From Methylobacterium sp. E-066 (lineage in GTDB: Bacteria; Pseudomonadota; Alphaproteobacteria; Rhizobiales; Beijerinckiaceae), in the NCBI RefSeq assembly GCF_022829635.1, contig NZ_JAKSYO010000092.1, positions 87,971-151,970 of the forward strand: a DNA stretch of 64,000 nt, in the 5' to 3' direction. A model generated the notes under the pieces. It searched no databases and had not been told where the DNA came from. It worked only from the letters and a program-made list of their open reading frames with translations. A program made the translations under genes and the position numbers. Position 1 is the first letter of the stretch. Each line of letters starts with the position of its first letter. Below are positions 44,543 through 55,820 of the stretch, piece after piece.

Positions 44543-45060
44543 GTTTGATTTCCTGTCTGACTGTAAATCGTTTCCAAGACGGTTGAGGCCGGCCATCGGT
44601 TCCGCCAAGACTGATTTTTAATCGGCAACAAGTGGTTGTCAGACTACAACCTGTATGTCTGTATCGCCGGGCTTTGGCGCTGCCCGTACCATTAGACAGA
44701 AAATAATAATAGCCTCCGCGAGCCGGATTTGCGGGGGAATGTCAATCTTTGGCCGACCATCGCTTCACACTGACGCAGGATCGCCTCGGAGCTGTCAAAA
44801 CAGCCGTATTTGCATTGGCGGGGGGCCATGCGTGATGAAGCGCACCCCGGGGCACGCATGCCCCGCGTGACGTCCGCCGGCACCCGATCCCGGGCACCGA
44901 TTCGGCGCTAGCCGCCATCGCTGCGCACGCGGTGATGGTTACCCCGCACCGAATCCGGATCGGCTGTGTCCGTCCAGCTCCGCGCGCCACCCCGCAAACG
45001 GAAACACCCGGACCGCGCGGAGGCGGCCCGGGTGTCGTCCTGCGACCGGTGTGACGGCGT
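44543..45060. other. Intergenic stretch without supported gene
   Basis: About 520 bases with mixed, lower GC content in the first part. Short open frames exist on both strands but none has a ribosome site, hydrophobic pattern or recognisable motif. The promoter of the 46-residue gene should be at about 44550-44650. No repeat or RNA gene is seen. Confidence 0.5.
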
Positions 45061-46743
45061 TCAGGTGTCGGCGAAGATGTCCCGATCTTTGGTCTCGGGC
45101 ACGAAGATCACCCCGATGACCACCGTCGCAACCGCGATGACGATCGGGTACCAGAGGCCGTAATAGATGTCCCCGGTCTGGGCCACCATCGCGAAGGCGG
45201 TGGCCGGGAGCAGCCCGCCGAACCAGCCGTTGCCGATATGGTAGGGCAGGGACATCGAGGTGTAGCGGATCCGGGTCGGGAACAGCTCCACCAGCATCGC
45301 CGCGATCGGGCCGTAGACCATCGTCACGAAGATGATGAGGACGAACAGCAGGCCGATCACCTGGGCGACCTGCGGCCGGAAGATGTCGAACGGGTTCGCC
45401 ATCTTGACGATCTCTGCGTCCCCGGCCTTCGGGTAGCCCGCCGCCTGGAGCGCCGCGGTCACGGCCTTGTTGGCCTCGGGCGCGCCGCCCTGCGGATAGG
45501 CGATCTCGGTGTCGTTCACCCGGATCACCGTGGGCTGGCCGGCGGCGCCCGGCGCGGTGTCGTACTTCACGGATGATTTCGACAGGAAGTCGCGGGCGAG
45601 GTCGCAGGGCGCCGAGAACACCCGCGTGCCGACCGGGTTGAACAGGGTCCCGCAGGCGGCCGGGTCGGCCGTGACGGTGACCTTCACATTCTCGATCGCG
45701 GCCTGGAGCTTCGGGTTGGCGGTGGCGGTGATGCCCTTGAAGATCGGGAAGAACGTCGCCGCCGCGATGGCGCAGCCCGCCAGGATGATGACCTTGCGGC
45801 CGATCTTGTCCGACAGCCAGCCGAACAGCACGAACAGGCCGGTGCCGAGGAGCAGCGACCACGCGATCAGCAGGTTGGCGGTGTAGCCGTCGACCTTCAG
45901 GATCGATTGCAGGAAGAACAGCGCGTAGAACTGACCCGTGTACCAGACCACCCCCTGGCCGGCGACAAGGCCGAACAGGGCGATCACCGCGAACTTGGCG
46001 TTCTTCCACTCGCCGAATGCCTCGGTGAGGGGCGCCTTCGAGGTCTTGCCCTCGTCCTTCATCTTCTGGAAGGCCGGGGATTCGGAGAGCTGGAGGCGGA
46101 TCCACACGGAGATGCCGAGCAGCAGCACCGAGACCAGGAACGGGATCCGCCAACCCCATTCGGCGAAGGCGGCCTCGCCGGTGAAGGTCCGGGTCGCCAG
46201 GATGACCAGCAGCGACAGGAACAGGCCGAGGGTCGCCGTGGTCTGGATCCAGCTGGTGTAGAAGCCGCGCCGGCCGTTGGGCGCGTGCTCGGCCACGTAG
46301 GTCGCCGCGCCGCCATACTCGCCGCCGAGCGCCAGCCCCTGGGCCAGCCGCAGAACGATCAGGATGATCGGCGCCGCGATCCCGATGGTGGCGGCGTTGG
46401 GCAGCACGCCGACGATGAAGGTCGACAGGCCCATGATCAGGATCGTGATCAGGAAGGTGTATTTGCGCCCGACGAGATCGCCAATGCGGCCGAACACCAG
46501 GGCGCCGAACGGCCGGACGATGAAGCCCGCCGCGAAAGCCAGCAGCGCGAAGATGTCCCGGGTCGCCGGCGGATAGGCGGAGAAGAACTGGGCGCCGATG
46601 ATCGCCGCCAGCGAGCCGTAGAGGTAGAAATCGTACCACTCGAACACGGTGCCGAGTGACGAGGCGAAGATCACCCGCTTCTCCGCCGAACTCATCGGCC
46701 GCGCGGCGTCCCCCGCCCGCGGGATCGCAGTTGCCACAGCCAT
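45061..46743 (-). CDS. MFS transporter of the metabolite:H+ symporter (MHS) type
   Basis: A 560-residue transporter. The N-terminal half is typical of ShiA/ProP/KgtP-like MHS proteins: SSLGTVFEWYDFYLYGSLAAII, RPFGALVFGRIGDLVGRKYTF and RLAQGLALGGEYGGAATYVAEHAP. The second half contains GWLSDKIGRKVIILAG, then an extra ~95-residue polar segment with two Cys (AACGTLFNPVG, SAPCDLARDF) before the helix RPQVAQVIGLLFVLIIFVTMVYG; ordinary MHS proteins lack it. The substrate is probably a carboxylate or osmolyte, not determinable. The ATG at 46741-46743 has GGAGGG upstream. Confidence 0.86.
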   Translation of the reverse strand: MAVATAIPRAGDAARPMSSAEKRVIFASSLGTVFEWYDFYLYGSLAAIIGAQFFSAYPPATRDIFALLAFAAGFIVRPFGALVFGRIGDLVGRKYTFLITILIMGLSTFIVGVLPNAATIGIAAPIILIVLRLAQGLALGGEYGGAATYVAEHAPNGRRGFYTSWIQTTATLGLFLSLLVILATRTFTGEAAFAEWGWRIPFLVSVLLLGISVWIRLQLSESPAFQKMKDEGKTSKAPLTEAFGEWKNAKFAVIALFGLVAGQGVVWYTGQFYALFFLQSILKVDGYTANLLIAWSLLLGTGLFVLFGWLSDKIGRKVIILAGCAIAAATFFPIFKGITATANPKLQAAIENVKVTVTADPAACGTLFNPVGTRVFSAPCDLARDFLSKSSVKYDTAPGAAGQPTVIRVNDTEIAYPQGGAPEANKAVTAALQAAGYPKAGDAEIVKMANPFDIFRPQVAQVIGLLFVLIIFVTMVYGPIAAMLVELFPTRIRYTSMSLPYHIGNGWFGGLLPATAFAMVAQTGDIYYGLWYPIVIAVATVVIGVIFVPETKDRDIFADT

Positions 46744-46939
46744 GACCCGGTCCCTCCAAGACAACGCGTGCGCGGCCGATGGCGTCGGCCGTCGATATTC
46801 GGACTGCTCGCCTTGCATGGCGCGCAGATCACATATGCGTGACTGTAAGGAACCGCTCGGTCAATCCGTAATCTGGGGTTGGTGCGGGTCATCAACATGG
46901 CGGCGTGCGGAGGATGTCCGGTGCCTGGAATAAGGCGGT

Positions 46940-47260
46940 TCTCCCCCCCTCCGCGGGCTACGATGGTCACACATCGGCTTGCGAAAGCCGCCACGCGCCC
47001 CCTCTCCCGTGCGGGAGAGGGTTTGGGTGAGGGACCAGGTCTTTCCGGAAAGCGCGCATCCCTCACCCTGTCCCTCTCCCGCACGGGAGAGGGGACCCGC
47101 GCCACATCCGTGGATGTGGGAATCCGATAGCCCGCAGAGGGTGGAGGGAGCGCACATCTGCCCTTCCGGACCAGGATCTGCCGGTACCGGCATGGTACCA
47201 AAGTGAGTCGTGTGGACGTGGTAGCCCGCACGGGAGAGGGGCGCGTCGCCGCCGCCACAG
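46940..47260. repeat. Palindromic repeat family B, copy 3 with partial satellite
   Basis: The full unit holds CCCTCTCCCGTGCGGGAGAGGG at about 47000-47021 and CCCTCTCCCGCACGGGAGAGGG at about 47071-47092. The left extension GCGGGCTACGATGGTCACA and CGGCTTGCGAAAGCCGCCACGC matches copy 2. A half copy, AGCCCGCACGGGAGAGGGGCGCGTCGC, lies at about 47224-47250, and GCCGGTACCGGCATGGTACC at about 47180. The 686-bp spacer between the two transporter genes contains no supported gene. Confidence 0.75.
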
Positions 47261-47383
47261 GCCGATCTGTGAACTTCGCATGCGCCGACGGAGCGGTCTT
47301 GGCCACGACCGGGCTACTGCGAACCCGTCGCCCGCCGGGAAGAAATACTGCCGCCCCGCTTAGACGTCCCTGAAACGACGAAG

Positions 47384-47399
47384 GGCGCAGCTTGCGCCG
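47384..47399 (-). terminator. Weak hairpin after actP
   Basis: GGGCGCAGCTTGCGCC forms a short perfect stem about 30 bases past the actP stop on the minus strand. It is followed by a T-poor CTTCGTCGTTTC tract, so evidence is weak. Confidence 0.35.
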
Positions 47400-47429
47400 C
47401 GCCCCCGGTTCTCGTGATGCCTCTTAGGG

Positions 47430-49112
47430 TCAGTGGGCGTGCGCCCCCGACGCGCCGATGCCGGTTTCGGAGCGCACGAACTGCGCCTCGAAGGCGGCGC
47501 GCTCGCGTTGCGCCCGGCGCGAGTTGTCGAGGCTCGACACGGCCCAGATCGTCACGAATGCCAGCGGCATCGAGAACAGGGCCGGGTTGTCGTAGGGGAA
47601 GATCGCCGCGGCATTGCCGAACGTCACCACCCAGACGGCCTTCGACAGCACCACCATCCCGACCGCCGAGATCAGCCCGACGAGGCCGCCCGCGAGCGCC
47701 CCCCAGGTGGTCGTGCCGCGCCAGAGGATCGACATGGCCAGCACCGGGAAGTTGCAGCTCGCCGCCACCGCGAAGGCCAGCCCGACCATGAACGCGACGT
47801 TCTGGTTCTCGAACACGTAGCCGAGATAGATCGCCACGATCCCGATCACCACCGCCGAGAGCTTCGACAGGTTGACTTCGTGCTTCTCGGTGGTGCGCCC
47901 GCGGGCGATCACCTGGGCGTAGAGGTCGTGGCTGACCGCGGAGGCGCCCGCGAGCGTCAGGCCCGCCACCACCGCCAGGATGGTCGCGAAGGCCACCGCC
48001 GAGATGAACCCGAGGAAGTACGGGCCGCCGACCGCGTTGGCGAGGTTGACCGCCACCATGTTGGTCCCGCCGATCATGTCCTTCAGCTTGTCGAAGGTGC
48101 CGGCCGCGCCGAGCTTGAAGTAGCTCGGATCCGACATCAGCAGGGCGATGCCGCCGAAGCCGATGATGAACGTCAGGATGTAGAAGTAGCCGATCAGGCC
48201 GGTGGCGTAGAACACCGACTTGCGCGCCGCCTGGGCGTCCGAGACCGTGAAGAATCGCATCAGGATGTGCGGCAGGCCGGCGGTGCCGAACATCAGGCCG
48301 ACGCCGAGCGAGATCGCCTCGACCGGGTTCGAGACCAAGCCGCCGGGCGCCATGATGGCGTCGCCCTTCGGGTGGACCTGCACCGAGGCCGCGAACAGGG
48401 TCTCCGGGTTGAAGCCGTACTTGAACAGCACCGCGCCGGCCATGAAGGTCGCGCCGCCCAGGAGCAGGCAGGCCTTGATCACCTGGACCCAGGTGGTCGC
48501 CTTCATGCCGCCGAAGGCGACGTAGACGATCATCAGCACGCCGACGATGATCACCGCGTAGAGGTAGGGCAGGCCGAACAGGAGCTGGATCAGCTTACCG
48601 GCGCCGACCATCTGGGCGATCAGGTAGAACGCCACCACCACCAGGGTGCCCACCGCCGAGATGATACGGATCGAGGTCTGGTCGAGGCGGAAGCTCGCCA
48701 CGTCCGCGAAGGTGAACTTGCCGAGGTTGCGCAGGCGCTCGGCGATCAGGAACAGCACGATCGGCCAGCCGACCAGGAAGCCTGTGGAGTAGATCAGCCC
48801 GTCGAAGCCCGAGGTGTAGACCAGGCCCGAGATGCCGAGGAACGAGGCCGCCGACATGTAGTCGCCGGCGATCGCCAGGGCGTTGGTGCCGGCCGAGATG
48901 CCGCCGCCCGCGGCGTAGAAGTCGGCGGCCGACTTGGTGCCCTTGGCGGCCTTGTAGGTGATGCCGAGCGTCAGCACGACGAAGAACAGGAACATGCCGA
49001 TGGCCGGCCAGTTCGTGGCCGACTGCGTGACGGCACCGAGATCGGGGCCGGCCGCGTAGGCCGCGCAGGCCGTGATCGTGGCCAGCGTCAGGCCGAGAAG
49101 AATCCGGTTCAT
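47430..49112 (-). CDS. actP: Cation/acetate symporter ActP
   Basis: A 560-residue sodium:solute symporter (SSS family) that takes up acetate and other short monocarboxylates. It has an apparent signal-like first helix, then about 13 helices. Landmarks are [69 protein letters not shown] and [13 protein letters not shown]. It overlaps the yjcH-like gene by 4 bases (ATGA), so the two are translationally coupled, and acs lies just upstream in the same direction, as in the E. coli acs-yjcH-actP operon. Confidence 0.95.
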   Translation of the reverse strand: MNRILLGLTLATITACAAYAAGPDLGAVTQSATNWPAIGMFLFFVVLTLGITYKAAKGTKSAADFYAAGGGISAGTNALAIAGDYMSAASFLGISGLVYTSGFDGLIYSTGFLVGWPIVLFLIAERLRNLGKFTFADVASFRLDQTSIRIISAVGTLVVVAFYLIAQMVGAGKLIQLLFGLPYLYAVIIVGVLMIVYVAFGGMKATTWVQVIKACLLLGGATFMAGAVLFKYGFNPETLFAASVQVHPKGDAIMAPGGLVSNPVEAISLGVGLMFGTAGLPHILMRFFTVSDAQAARKSVFYATGLIGYFYILTFIIGFGGIALLMSDPSYFKLGAAGTFDKLKDMIGGTNMVAVNLANAVGGPYFLGFISAVAFATILAVVAGLTLAGASAVSHDLYAQVIARGRTTEKHEVNLSKLSAVVIGIVAIYLGYVFENQNVAFMVGLAFAVAASCNFPVLAMSILWRGTTTWGALAGGLVGLISAVGMVVLSKAVWVVTFGNAAAIFPYDNPALFSMPLAFVTIWAVSSLDNSRRAQRERAAFEAQFVRSETGIGASGAHAH

Positions 49113-49483
49113 CGGCCGACGCTCCGCTTCAGGGCGTCGCTCAGGGCGTCGAAGCGGGTGTTGGCCCGGGCCACGTAGACCCCGGTGAGCGCGAAGGCGA
49201 ACAGGATCACGAACACGCCCATGAACAGGCCGAGCGAGGCGGTGCCGCCCCCGACCTTCACGGCGAGCAGCGACTTGTCGAAGGCGATCAGGCCGATGAA
49301 GCCGAAATAGACCACCAGCATCAGGATCGTCAGGATCAAGCCGAACCGGGTGCGCTCGGCGACGAGCTGCTGGAATTCCGGCGTCCGAACGATCCGATCG
49401 ATCTGCGGATCGACCGCCGCGGCGGCGTTGCGGGATGGTGGGGGCGCCGTGCCCCCGCGAAGGCCGAGTGTCGAGCCGCTCAT
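49109..49483 (-). CDS. yjcH: DUF485 membrane protein, YjcH-like
   Basis: A 124-residue inner-membrane protein with two helices ([23 protein letters not shown] and [30 protein letters not shown]), the DUF485 pattern. The N-terminal [19 protein letters not shown] is also typical. It accompanies ActP in acetate operons, with no defined role of its own. The ATG at 49481-49483 has GGGAGGA 7 bases upstream; a longer frame to 49576 has a Lys/Arg-rich leader and is rejected. The stop overlaps the actP start. Confidence 0.92.
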   Translation of the reverse strand: MSGSTLGLRGGTAPPPSRNAAAAVDPQIDRIVRTPEFQQLVAERTRFGLILTILMLVVYFGFIGLIAFDKSLLAVKVGGGTASLGLFMGVFVILFAFALTGVYVARANTRFDALSDALKRSVGR

Positions 49484-49607
49484 GGCGTGTTCCTCCCGCG
49501 AAGGCGCTCCGGCCTTCCGGTTTTTCTTGAGACCAAGTTTCGTGGTTCTTGTTGGGGGCGGGCGCCGGACCGGCACCCGCCTCGTCGTTTCTGCGCGGCC
49601 GGACCGA

Positions 49608-51554
<1,947 letters not shown>

Positions 51555-51823
51555 GGCATTCCATCCCTGTTTGGTGCCCGATCGTATCGCGGCGTGGGCC
51601 GCGCAGCCAGGACTTCCAAAGTAACGTAGCCTACATCGTGCGACGACGATATCGTCGCCGCCCCGCTCAAGCCGAATCCTCAGACCCGGAACTCAATTGG
51701 GCGCAATGTAAGGCTTGATTGAAGCCCGCTCGAAGCGCTGTCAAGCGGAGCGCGGCGGCCGAACCGTCAGCTGCGGCCGACTGTTTCCGAATACTTGTAA
51801 GACAGCTCGACCGCGTCGCGTTT

Positions 51824-54493
51824 TCACCCGTTCGCGGCGCGACGCGTCGGCATGATGATCTCCACCAACGTGCCGTCCTCCGGGCGCGCCGACAGCTGGA
51901 GACGCCCGCCATTGGCCTCGACCAAGGCGCGGGGCAAAGCGAGGCCGTCCTCGACATCGCCGGCCGGTCCGGACGCGGCCTGGGTCGCCCCGGCGCCGGT
52001 ATCCCGCACCCGCAGCGCCACCGCGGCGCTCTCGGTCGAGCCGGTCGAGACGATGACCTGTCCGCCGGCCGCCGAGCGACGGATCGCGTGCTCGATGACC
52101 AGGCAGGCGGCGCGGCTCACAGAGCGCTCGTCCGCCTCGAGGTCGTCGAGGCCGGTGGAGAAGCTCGTGCGCACCACGATCCGGCCCCGGGCCGCTTCAC
52201 CCTGCAGTTGCGCCACGCAACCCGCGACGACGTCGTTGAGGGCGATCCGGCGCGGATCGAGCCGCAGGGCTCCGGCCTCGACGGTGGCGAGGTCCAGAAG
52301 CTCGCCGACGCGCTCCAGCATCAGCGCACCCGAGGTCTTGATCTGGGCCAAGCAGCCGCGATAGCGCACGTCCCCCAGGGGGCCGAACGGCTCCTTGAGC
52401 ATCGCGTCGGCCAGCTCGACCATCCCGTTCAGCGGACCCCGGAAGGCCCGGTCCAGACGCGCCAGGGCCCCGTCGAGGCCCGAGGCGGGGGCCGGCGGCG
52501 GCTCGGCGGTCGGCAGGGTTTCCACCGGCGCGGCGTTCAGCACGGCGACCCGGCGTCCGTCCTCCCGGGCCGGTGAGACGCCGATCGTCAGCGCCCGACC
52601 AGCCACCGAGACCGGGCGTGGCGCCCCGGCCGCGCCGCGCAGGGCATCGGCCACCGCCAGCACGCTCTCCCGATCGAACAGGGCGACGAAGCTGCCGCCG
52701 ACGATCTCCCGGGGATCACACCCGAACAGCTCGGCGGCCGCCCGGTTCATCGCCACGATCCGGCCGGCGCCGTCCAGGGTCAGGACCCCGGCCTCCAGCG
52801 CGTCGAGGGCCGCTTCGGCGGCGGCGGTCCGCTCCGCCTGCGCGGCGCGGGCGAGGCGCTCGGCGGTGAGTGCGCCGGCCGGATCCGCCTCGTCGATGGG
52901 GCGCAGCACCAGGCAGGTCGCCGGGCGCCCCTCCCAGGTGCAGGGGCCGCCCATCACTTCAACCGCGCGGGCGCTGCCGTCTGCCGCCGCGACGGCCGTC
53001 CGGCGCGCGGCCGAATCCGGGCCGTCCGACTGAGGCAGGCCGCGGAACAGCCGGTCGAGGCCGGCCTTCGTCAGGGCCGGAACGTCAGCATAGCCGGTGA
53101 TCTCCAGGAGTGCCTGATTCGCCGCCAGGATCGCGCCCTCGCGATGCACGAGGGTCGGAAGGGGCAGCCCGGCCAGGAAATCGAGGTCGCGCGTCGCGGC
53201 GGCCTCACGTGCCTCCGCGACGCCGGCATGCGGGCCGGGGAACGGCATCACCGCGCCGCCCCGGGGCGCCGGGATCGGGGCCGCCGCGTCGTCACCGGCA
53301 TAGCGGGCTCCGAGCGCCCGCGCGATCTCCCGGAAGGCGGCATGCTCGTCGGTCGACAGCGATGGCTGTTCGACGGGTCGTGCGGCCGGAGGCTCCGGCA
53401 CGGCCGGCATGGGGGTGGGCGGCGCCGGCGCATCGGTCGGCTCCGCCGGCTCATGCGGCGGATGCTCGACGAAGGCGATTGCGGGCTGGGGCTCGGCTGG
53501 GGTCGGGGCGGTCGAAACCGGGGTCTCGGCCAATATGGGCGCCGGGGCGGCCGCCTGTTCGACCCTCGCGGGTGCCGGCTCGGTTGGCCCCGGGGCGGAC
53601 AAGGCTGAAGCGACGGGCGCCTGCACGGCCTCGGGCGATTCTTCGGGAGATGCGGCCGGTTCGATCGGGGCGGGCGCCTTCGTCGGGACCGATGCCGCCG
53701 GCACGCTGCGCACCAGCCCGAAGCCGCCGAACCCGGAAAACGCCGCATCTCCTCGCCCGAGCGGGGCGCCGGACAGTTCCACCTGAAACGGGCCGTCGCC
53801 GAGGTCGAGGCGGGCCGGCTCGGCGCGGAAGGTGCTCCGGTCGCGCAAGGCCGCGAACATCCCGTCGGCGCCGGTGATCCGGCCGGTCTCGGCCAGATCC
53901 TGCCAACGCTGGCCGACGAGGCCGGCGAGGCCCTCGGAACCGGTCAGCGTCGTCAGCGCGCCGGAGGCATCGCTGCGCCACAGGAAGCGGTCGCCCGTGT
54001 TCAGGCCCGAGAGTGCGACCGGTATGGCCGCGGGCGTCGATTCGCGCGCCGCTGCCTCCGCCTGCGGAGCTGCCGACCGCAGGCGCGGCAGCTTCACCGG
54101 GGCCGTCGGGATCACGAGGACAGCCGGTCGGCCGTCGTCGCGGGTCCCGCTGACCACCTGGCACAGCGCGGGCGGGGCGATCCGCCTGGCGTCGAGCGAG
54201 AGGCGGGCGAGCCGGGGCGCGGTGTCGTGCGGATGGGCCCGGGCGACCTGGCGGGCCAGGGAAGCCGTGTCGGCATTAGCGAGCGCCGCGCCGAGCGCCT
54301 GCCCCGCCGGGGAGGCGAGCAGGACCCGCCCGTCAGCAGGATCGATCACGACATAGAGCGCGTCCGGGTCGGCCAACGCGGCCGCGAGGCTCGGCAGGCG
54401 CGCCCAGGCCGCGAAGGCCGCGGCCAGGCTGGCCTCCGCCGCCCCGGTGGTCGATGTCTGTGTCGTCTGCAAAGCCCGCGACCTCGAACCCAC
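51824..54493 (-). CDS. Degenerate PdhS/PleC-type PAS histidine kinase (probable pseudokinase)
   Basis: An 889-residue protein. The N-terminal 150 residues resemble the PdhS sensory region (PDALYVVIDPADGRVLLASPAGQAL). A 130-residue Pro/Ala/Glu-rich linker (about 265-395) follows, then two PAS-like domains (about 430-530 and 560-650), a DHp region and an ATPase-like domain. The DHp/CA order FGPLGDVRYRGCLAQI, LLDLATVEAGALRL, LEADERSVSRAA, LVEANGG is that of PleC/DivJ/PdhS kinases. The phospho-acceptor His is replaced by Arg (LDRAFRGPLNG, about residue 682), the N-box Asn by His (IEHAIRRS) and the G boxes are eroded. Start is a GTG with GAGGA upstream. It likely acts as an allosteric partner, like DivL. 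Confidence 0.78.
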   Translation of the reverse strand: MGSRSRALQTTQTSTTGAAEASLAAAFAAWARLPSLAAALADPDALYVVIDPADGRVLLASPAGQALGAALANADTASLARQVARAHPHDTAPRLARLSLDARRIAPPALCQVVSGTRDDGRPAVLVIPTAPVKLPRLRSAAPQAEAAARESTPAAIPVALSGLNTGDRFLWRSDASGALTTLTGSEGLAGLVGQRWQDLAETGRITGADGMFAALRDRSTFRAEPARLDLGDGPFQVELSGAPLGRGDAAFSGFGGFGLVRSVPAASVPTKAPAPIEPAASPEESPEAVQAPVASALSAPGPTEPAPARVEQAAAPAPILAETPVSTAPTPAEPQPAIAFVEHPPHEPAEPTDAPAPPTPMPAVPEPPAARPVEQPSLSTDEHAAFREIARALGARYAGDDAAAPIPAPRGGAVMPFPGPHAGVAEAREAAATRDLDFLAGLPLPTLVHREGAILAANQALLEITGYADVPALTKAGLDRLFRGLPQSDGPDSAARRTAVAAADGSARAVEVMGGPCTWEGRPATCLVLRPIDEADPAGALTAERLARAAQAERTAAAEAALDALEAGVLTLDGAGRIVAMNRAAAELFGCDPREIVGGSFVALFDRESVLAVADALRGAAGAPRPVSVAGRALTIGVSPAREDGRRVAVLNAAPVETLPTAEPPPAPASGLDGALARLDRAFRGPLNGMVELADAMLKEPFGPLGDVRYRGCLAQIKTSGALMLERVGELLDLATVEAGALRLDPRRIALNDVVAGCVAQLQGEAARGRIVVRTSFSTGLDDLEADERSVSRAACLVIEHAIRRSAAGGQVIVSTGSTESAAVALRVRDTGAGATQAASGPAGDVEDGLALPRALVEANGGRLQLSARPEDGTLVEIIMPTRRAANG

Positions 54494-54663
54494 GCCCGAT
54501 TCCTCGTCCCCGGCCCGCTTTGCCCGAGAAACACGCGCAACCGTACCCCTATTGTAAAGGCACCTGCGTTGCGACGCTGGACTCTTGCGCCATCCGTCAC
54601 ACGTTTACGTCATGTCAACCTTAATGAACGCGGCGCGGGTGGCATATGGCGGCGAATCAGTTA

Positions 54664-54678
54664 TTGTGCAGTGCACAA
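54664..54678. promoter_or_regulatory. Palindrome TTGTGCA-G-TGCACAA upstream of the phasin gene
   Basis: A perfect 7-1-7 inverted repeat centred 43 bases before the phasin start codon. Its TGCA-rich half sites recall the TGC-rich targets reported for the polyester-responsive repressor PhaR, which controls phasin genes in related bacteria. The match to PhaR is inference. Confidence 0.55.
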
Positions 54679-54713
54679 GGCGCCATTAACAGCCGAATTG
54701 AGAGGAGACGATT

Positions 54714-55202
54714 ATGAGTAACCCCCCGAATTATGAAGTCCCGACCGAGATGCGCGATTTCGCCGAGAAGAGCGTCGAGCAGGCCCGGAAGGCCTTCGAC
54801 AGCTTCATCGGTGCCGCCCGCCGGACCGCCGACACGGTCCAGGGTTCGGCCGAGGTCGCCCGCACCAACGCGCAGGACGTGTCCTCCCGCGGTTTCGAAT
54901 ACGCCGAGCAGAACGTGAACGCCGCGTTCGACCTGGCGCAGAAGCTCGTCCGCTCGCGCGACGTGCAGGAGGCCATGCAGCACCAGGCCGAGTTCGTGCG
55001 CAGCCAGTTCGCCGCCATCCAGGCGCAGGCCAAGGAGTTCAGCGGCATCGCCCAAAGCGCGATGCAGCAGGGCGCCGAGCGCGCGAAGTCGGCTCTGCAG
55101 CAGAGCACCGAGGAGGCCCGCAAGGCCATGGAGCAGGGCCAGGATGCGGCCCGGCAGGCGGGTCAGAACGTCCAGGACGCCGCCGACCGCTCGACGCACT
55201 GA
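54714..55202 (+). CDS. Phasin family protein
   Basis: A 162-residue helical, Ala/Gln-rich protein that coats polyhydroxyalkanoate granules or acts as a stress-related helper. The phasin_2 pattern is clear: EVPTEMRDFAEKSVEQARKAFDSFIGAARRTADTV at the start, AFDLAQKLVRSRDVQEAMQHQAEFVRSQFAAIQAQAKEF in the middle, and a C-terminal AARQAGQNVQDAADR. AGGAGACGATT precedes the ATG. A perfect palindrome upstream and a strong terminator downstream mark it as a single-gene transcript. Confidence 0.93.
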   Translation: MSNPPNYEVPTEMRDFAEKSVEQARKAFDSFIGAARRTADTVQGSAEVARTNAQDVSSRGFEYAEQNVNAAFDLAQKLVRSRDVQEAMQHQAEFVRSQFAAIQAQAKEFSGIAQSAMQQGAERAKSALQQSTEEARKAMEQGQDAARQAGQNVQDAADRSTH

Positions 55203-55227
55203 ACGTCGCCCCATCGATCGGACCAGC

Positions 55228-55267
55228 GGCCCGCTTCCGGTATCCGGAGGCGGGCCGTCTCGTTTTT
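55228..55267 (+). terminator. Rho-independent terminator after phasin
   Basis: GGCCCGC-t-TCCGG-tat-CCGGA-g-GCGGGCC is followed by GTCTCGTTTTT. It starts 26 bases after the phasin stop. Confidence 0.85.
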
Positions 55268-55382
55268 GCCGGTATTGGCATCGAAGCCGCGGGAGCCCAG
55301 CCCGATCGGGCTCGGCTCTCGGTCGTCATCGCTATGCACCGGAGCAGGCATCATGCGCCTGCGTCGCGCGAAAGGATCAGGC

Positions 55383-55751
55383 ATGCGCCTCCACACACAC
55401 GGCCGGTCCGGGCTGCGGACCCCGTCCCGGCTCACCGTCGCCGCGCTGGCGCTCGCCGCCGCGCTCCCGGGCTCGGCCTGGGCGCAGTATGGTGGAGGGG
55501 GCTATGGCGGGCCGCCCCAGGGCTACGAGGATCCGGGTTACGAGCGCGGTTACCGCCCGGCGCCGCGCCGCCGGGAGAGCCAGCAGCCGGTCGGCCTCAA
55601 TTGCGATGCCGTGCAGCAGGGCCTGACCGGGCCGAAGCCGTTCTCCTGCCCGCTGCCGGGGCCGCGCCCGCTCGGATTACGCTGCTTCTGCGATCTCCCG
55701 ATCGCCTCGTTCAGCCCGCCACAGACCGCGGTCGGCCGCGTGGTGCCCTGA
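55383..55751 (+). CDS. Small exported Gly/Tyr/Pro-rich protein, unknown
   Basis: A 122-residue protein with signal peptide (RLTVAALALAAALPGSAWAQ). The mature N-terminus is flexible (YGGGGYGGPPQGYEDPGYERGYRP). A compact C-terminal part has four cysteines in CDAVQQGLTGPKPFSCPLPGPRPLG and LRCFCDLP, and ends FSPPQTAVGRVVP. The ATG at 55383 has AAAGGA upstream; an ATG at 55353 with GGAGCAGG is also possible. Looks periplasmic with disulphides; no family is recognised. It converges on the L,D-transpeptidase. Confidence 0.65.
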   Translation: MRLHTHGRSGLRTPSRLTVAALALAAALPGSAWAQYGGGGYGGPPQGYEDPGYERGYRPAPRRRESQQPVGLNCDAVQQGLTGPKPFSCPLPGPRPLGLRCFCDLPIASFSPPQTAVGRVVP

Positions 55752-55820
55752 CGGAAGCGAGCACGATGATGCCGCGCCGCCCGACGAGGGCGACGCAGCT
55801 GACGCTTGAGACAGAGACGA

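Noticed and set aside
44655..44870. Short + strand ORF in the AT-richer patch
   Set aside because: No ribosome site, no hydrophobic or domain pattern, and overlapping equally poor frames on the other strand.
46940..47260. Possible CRISPR array in the repeat-rich gap
   Set aside because: Repeats are palindromic arms of one element, not regularly spaced direct repeats with unique spacers, and no cas genes are present.
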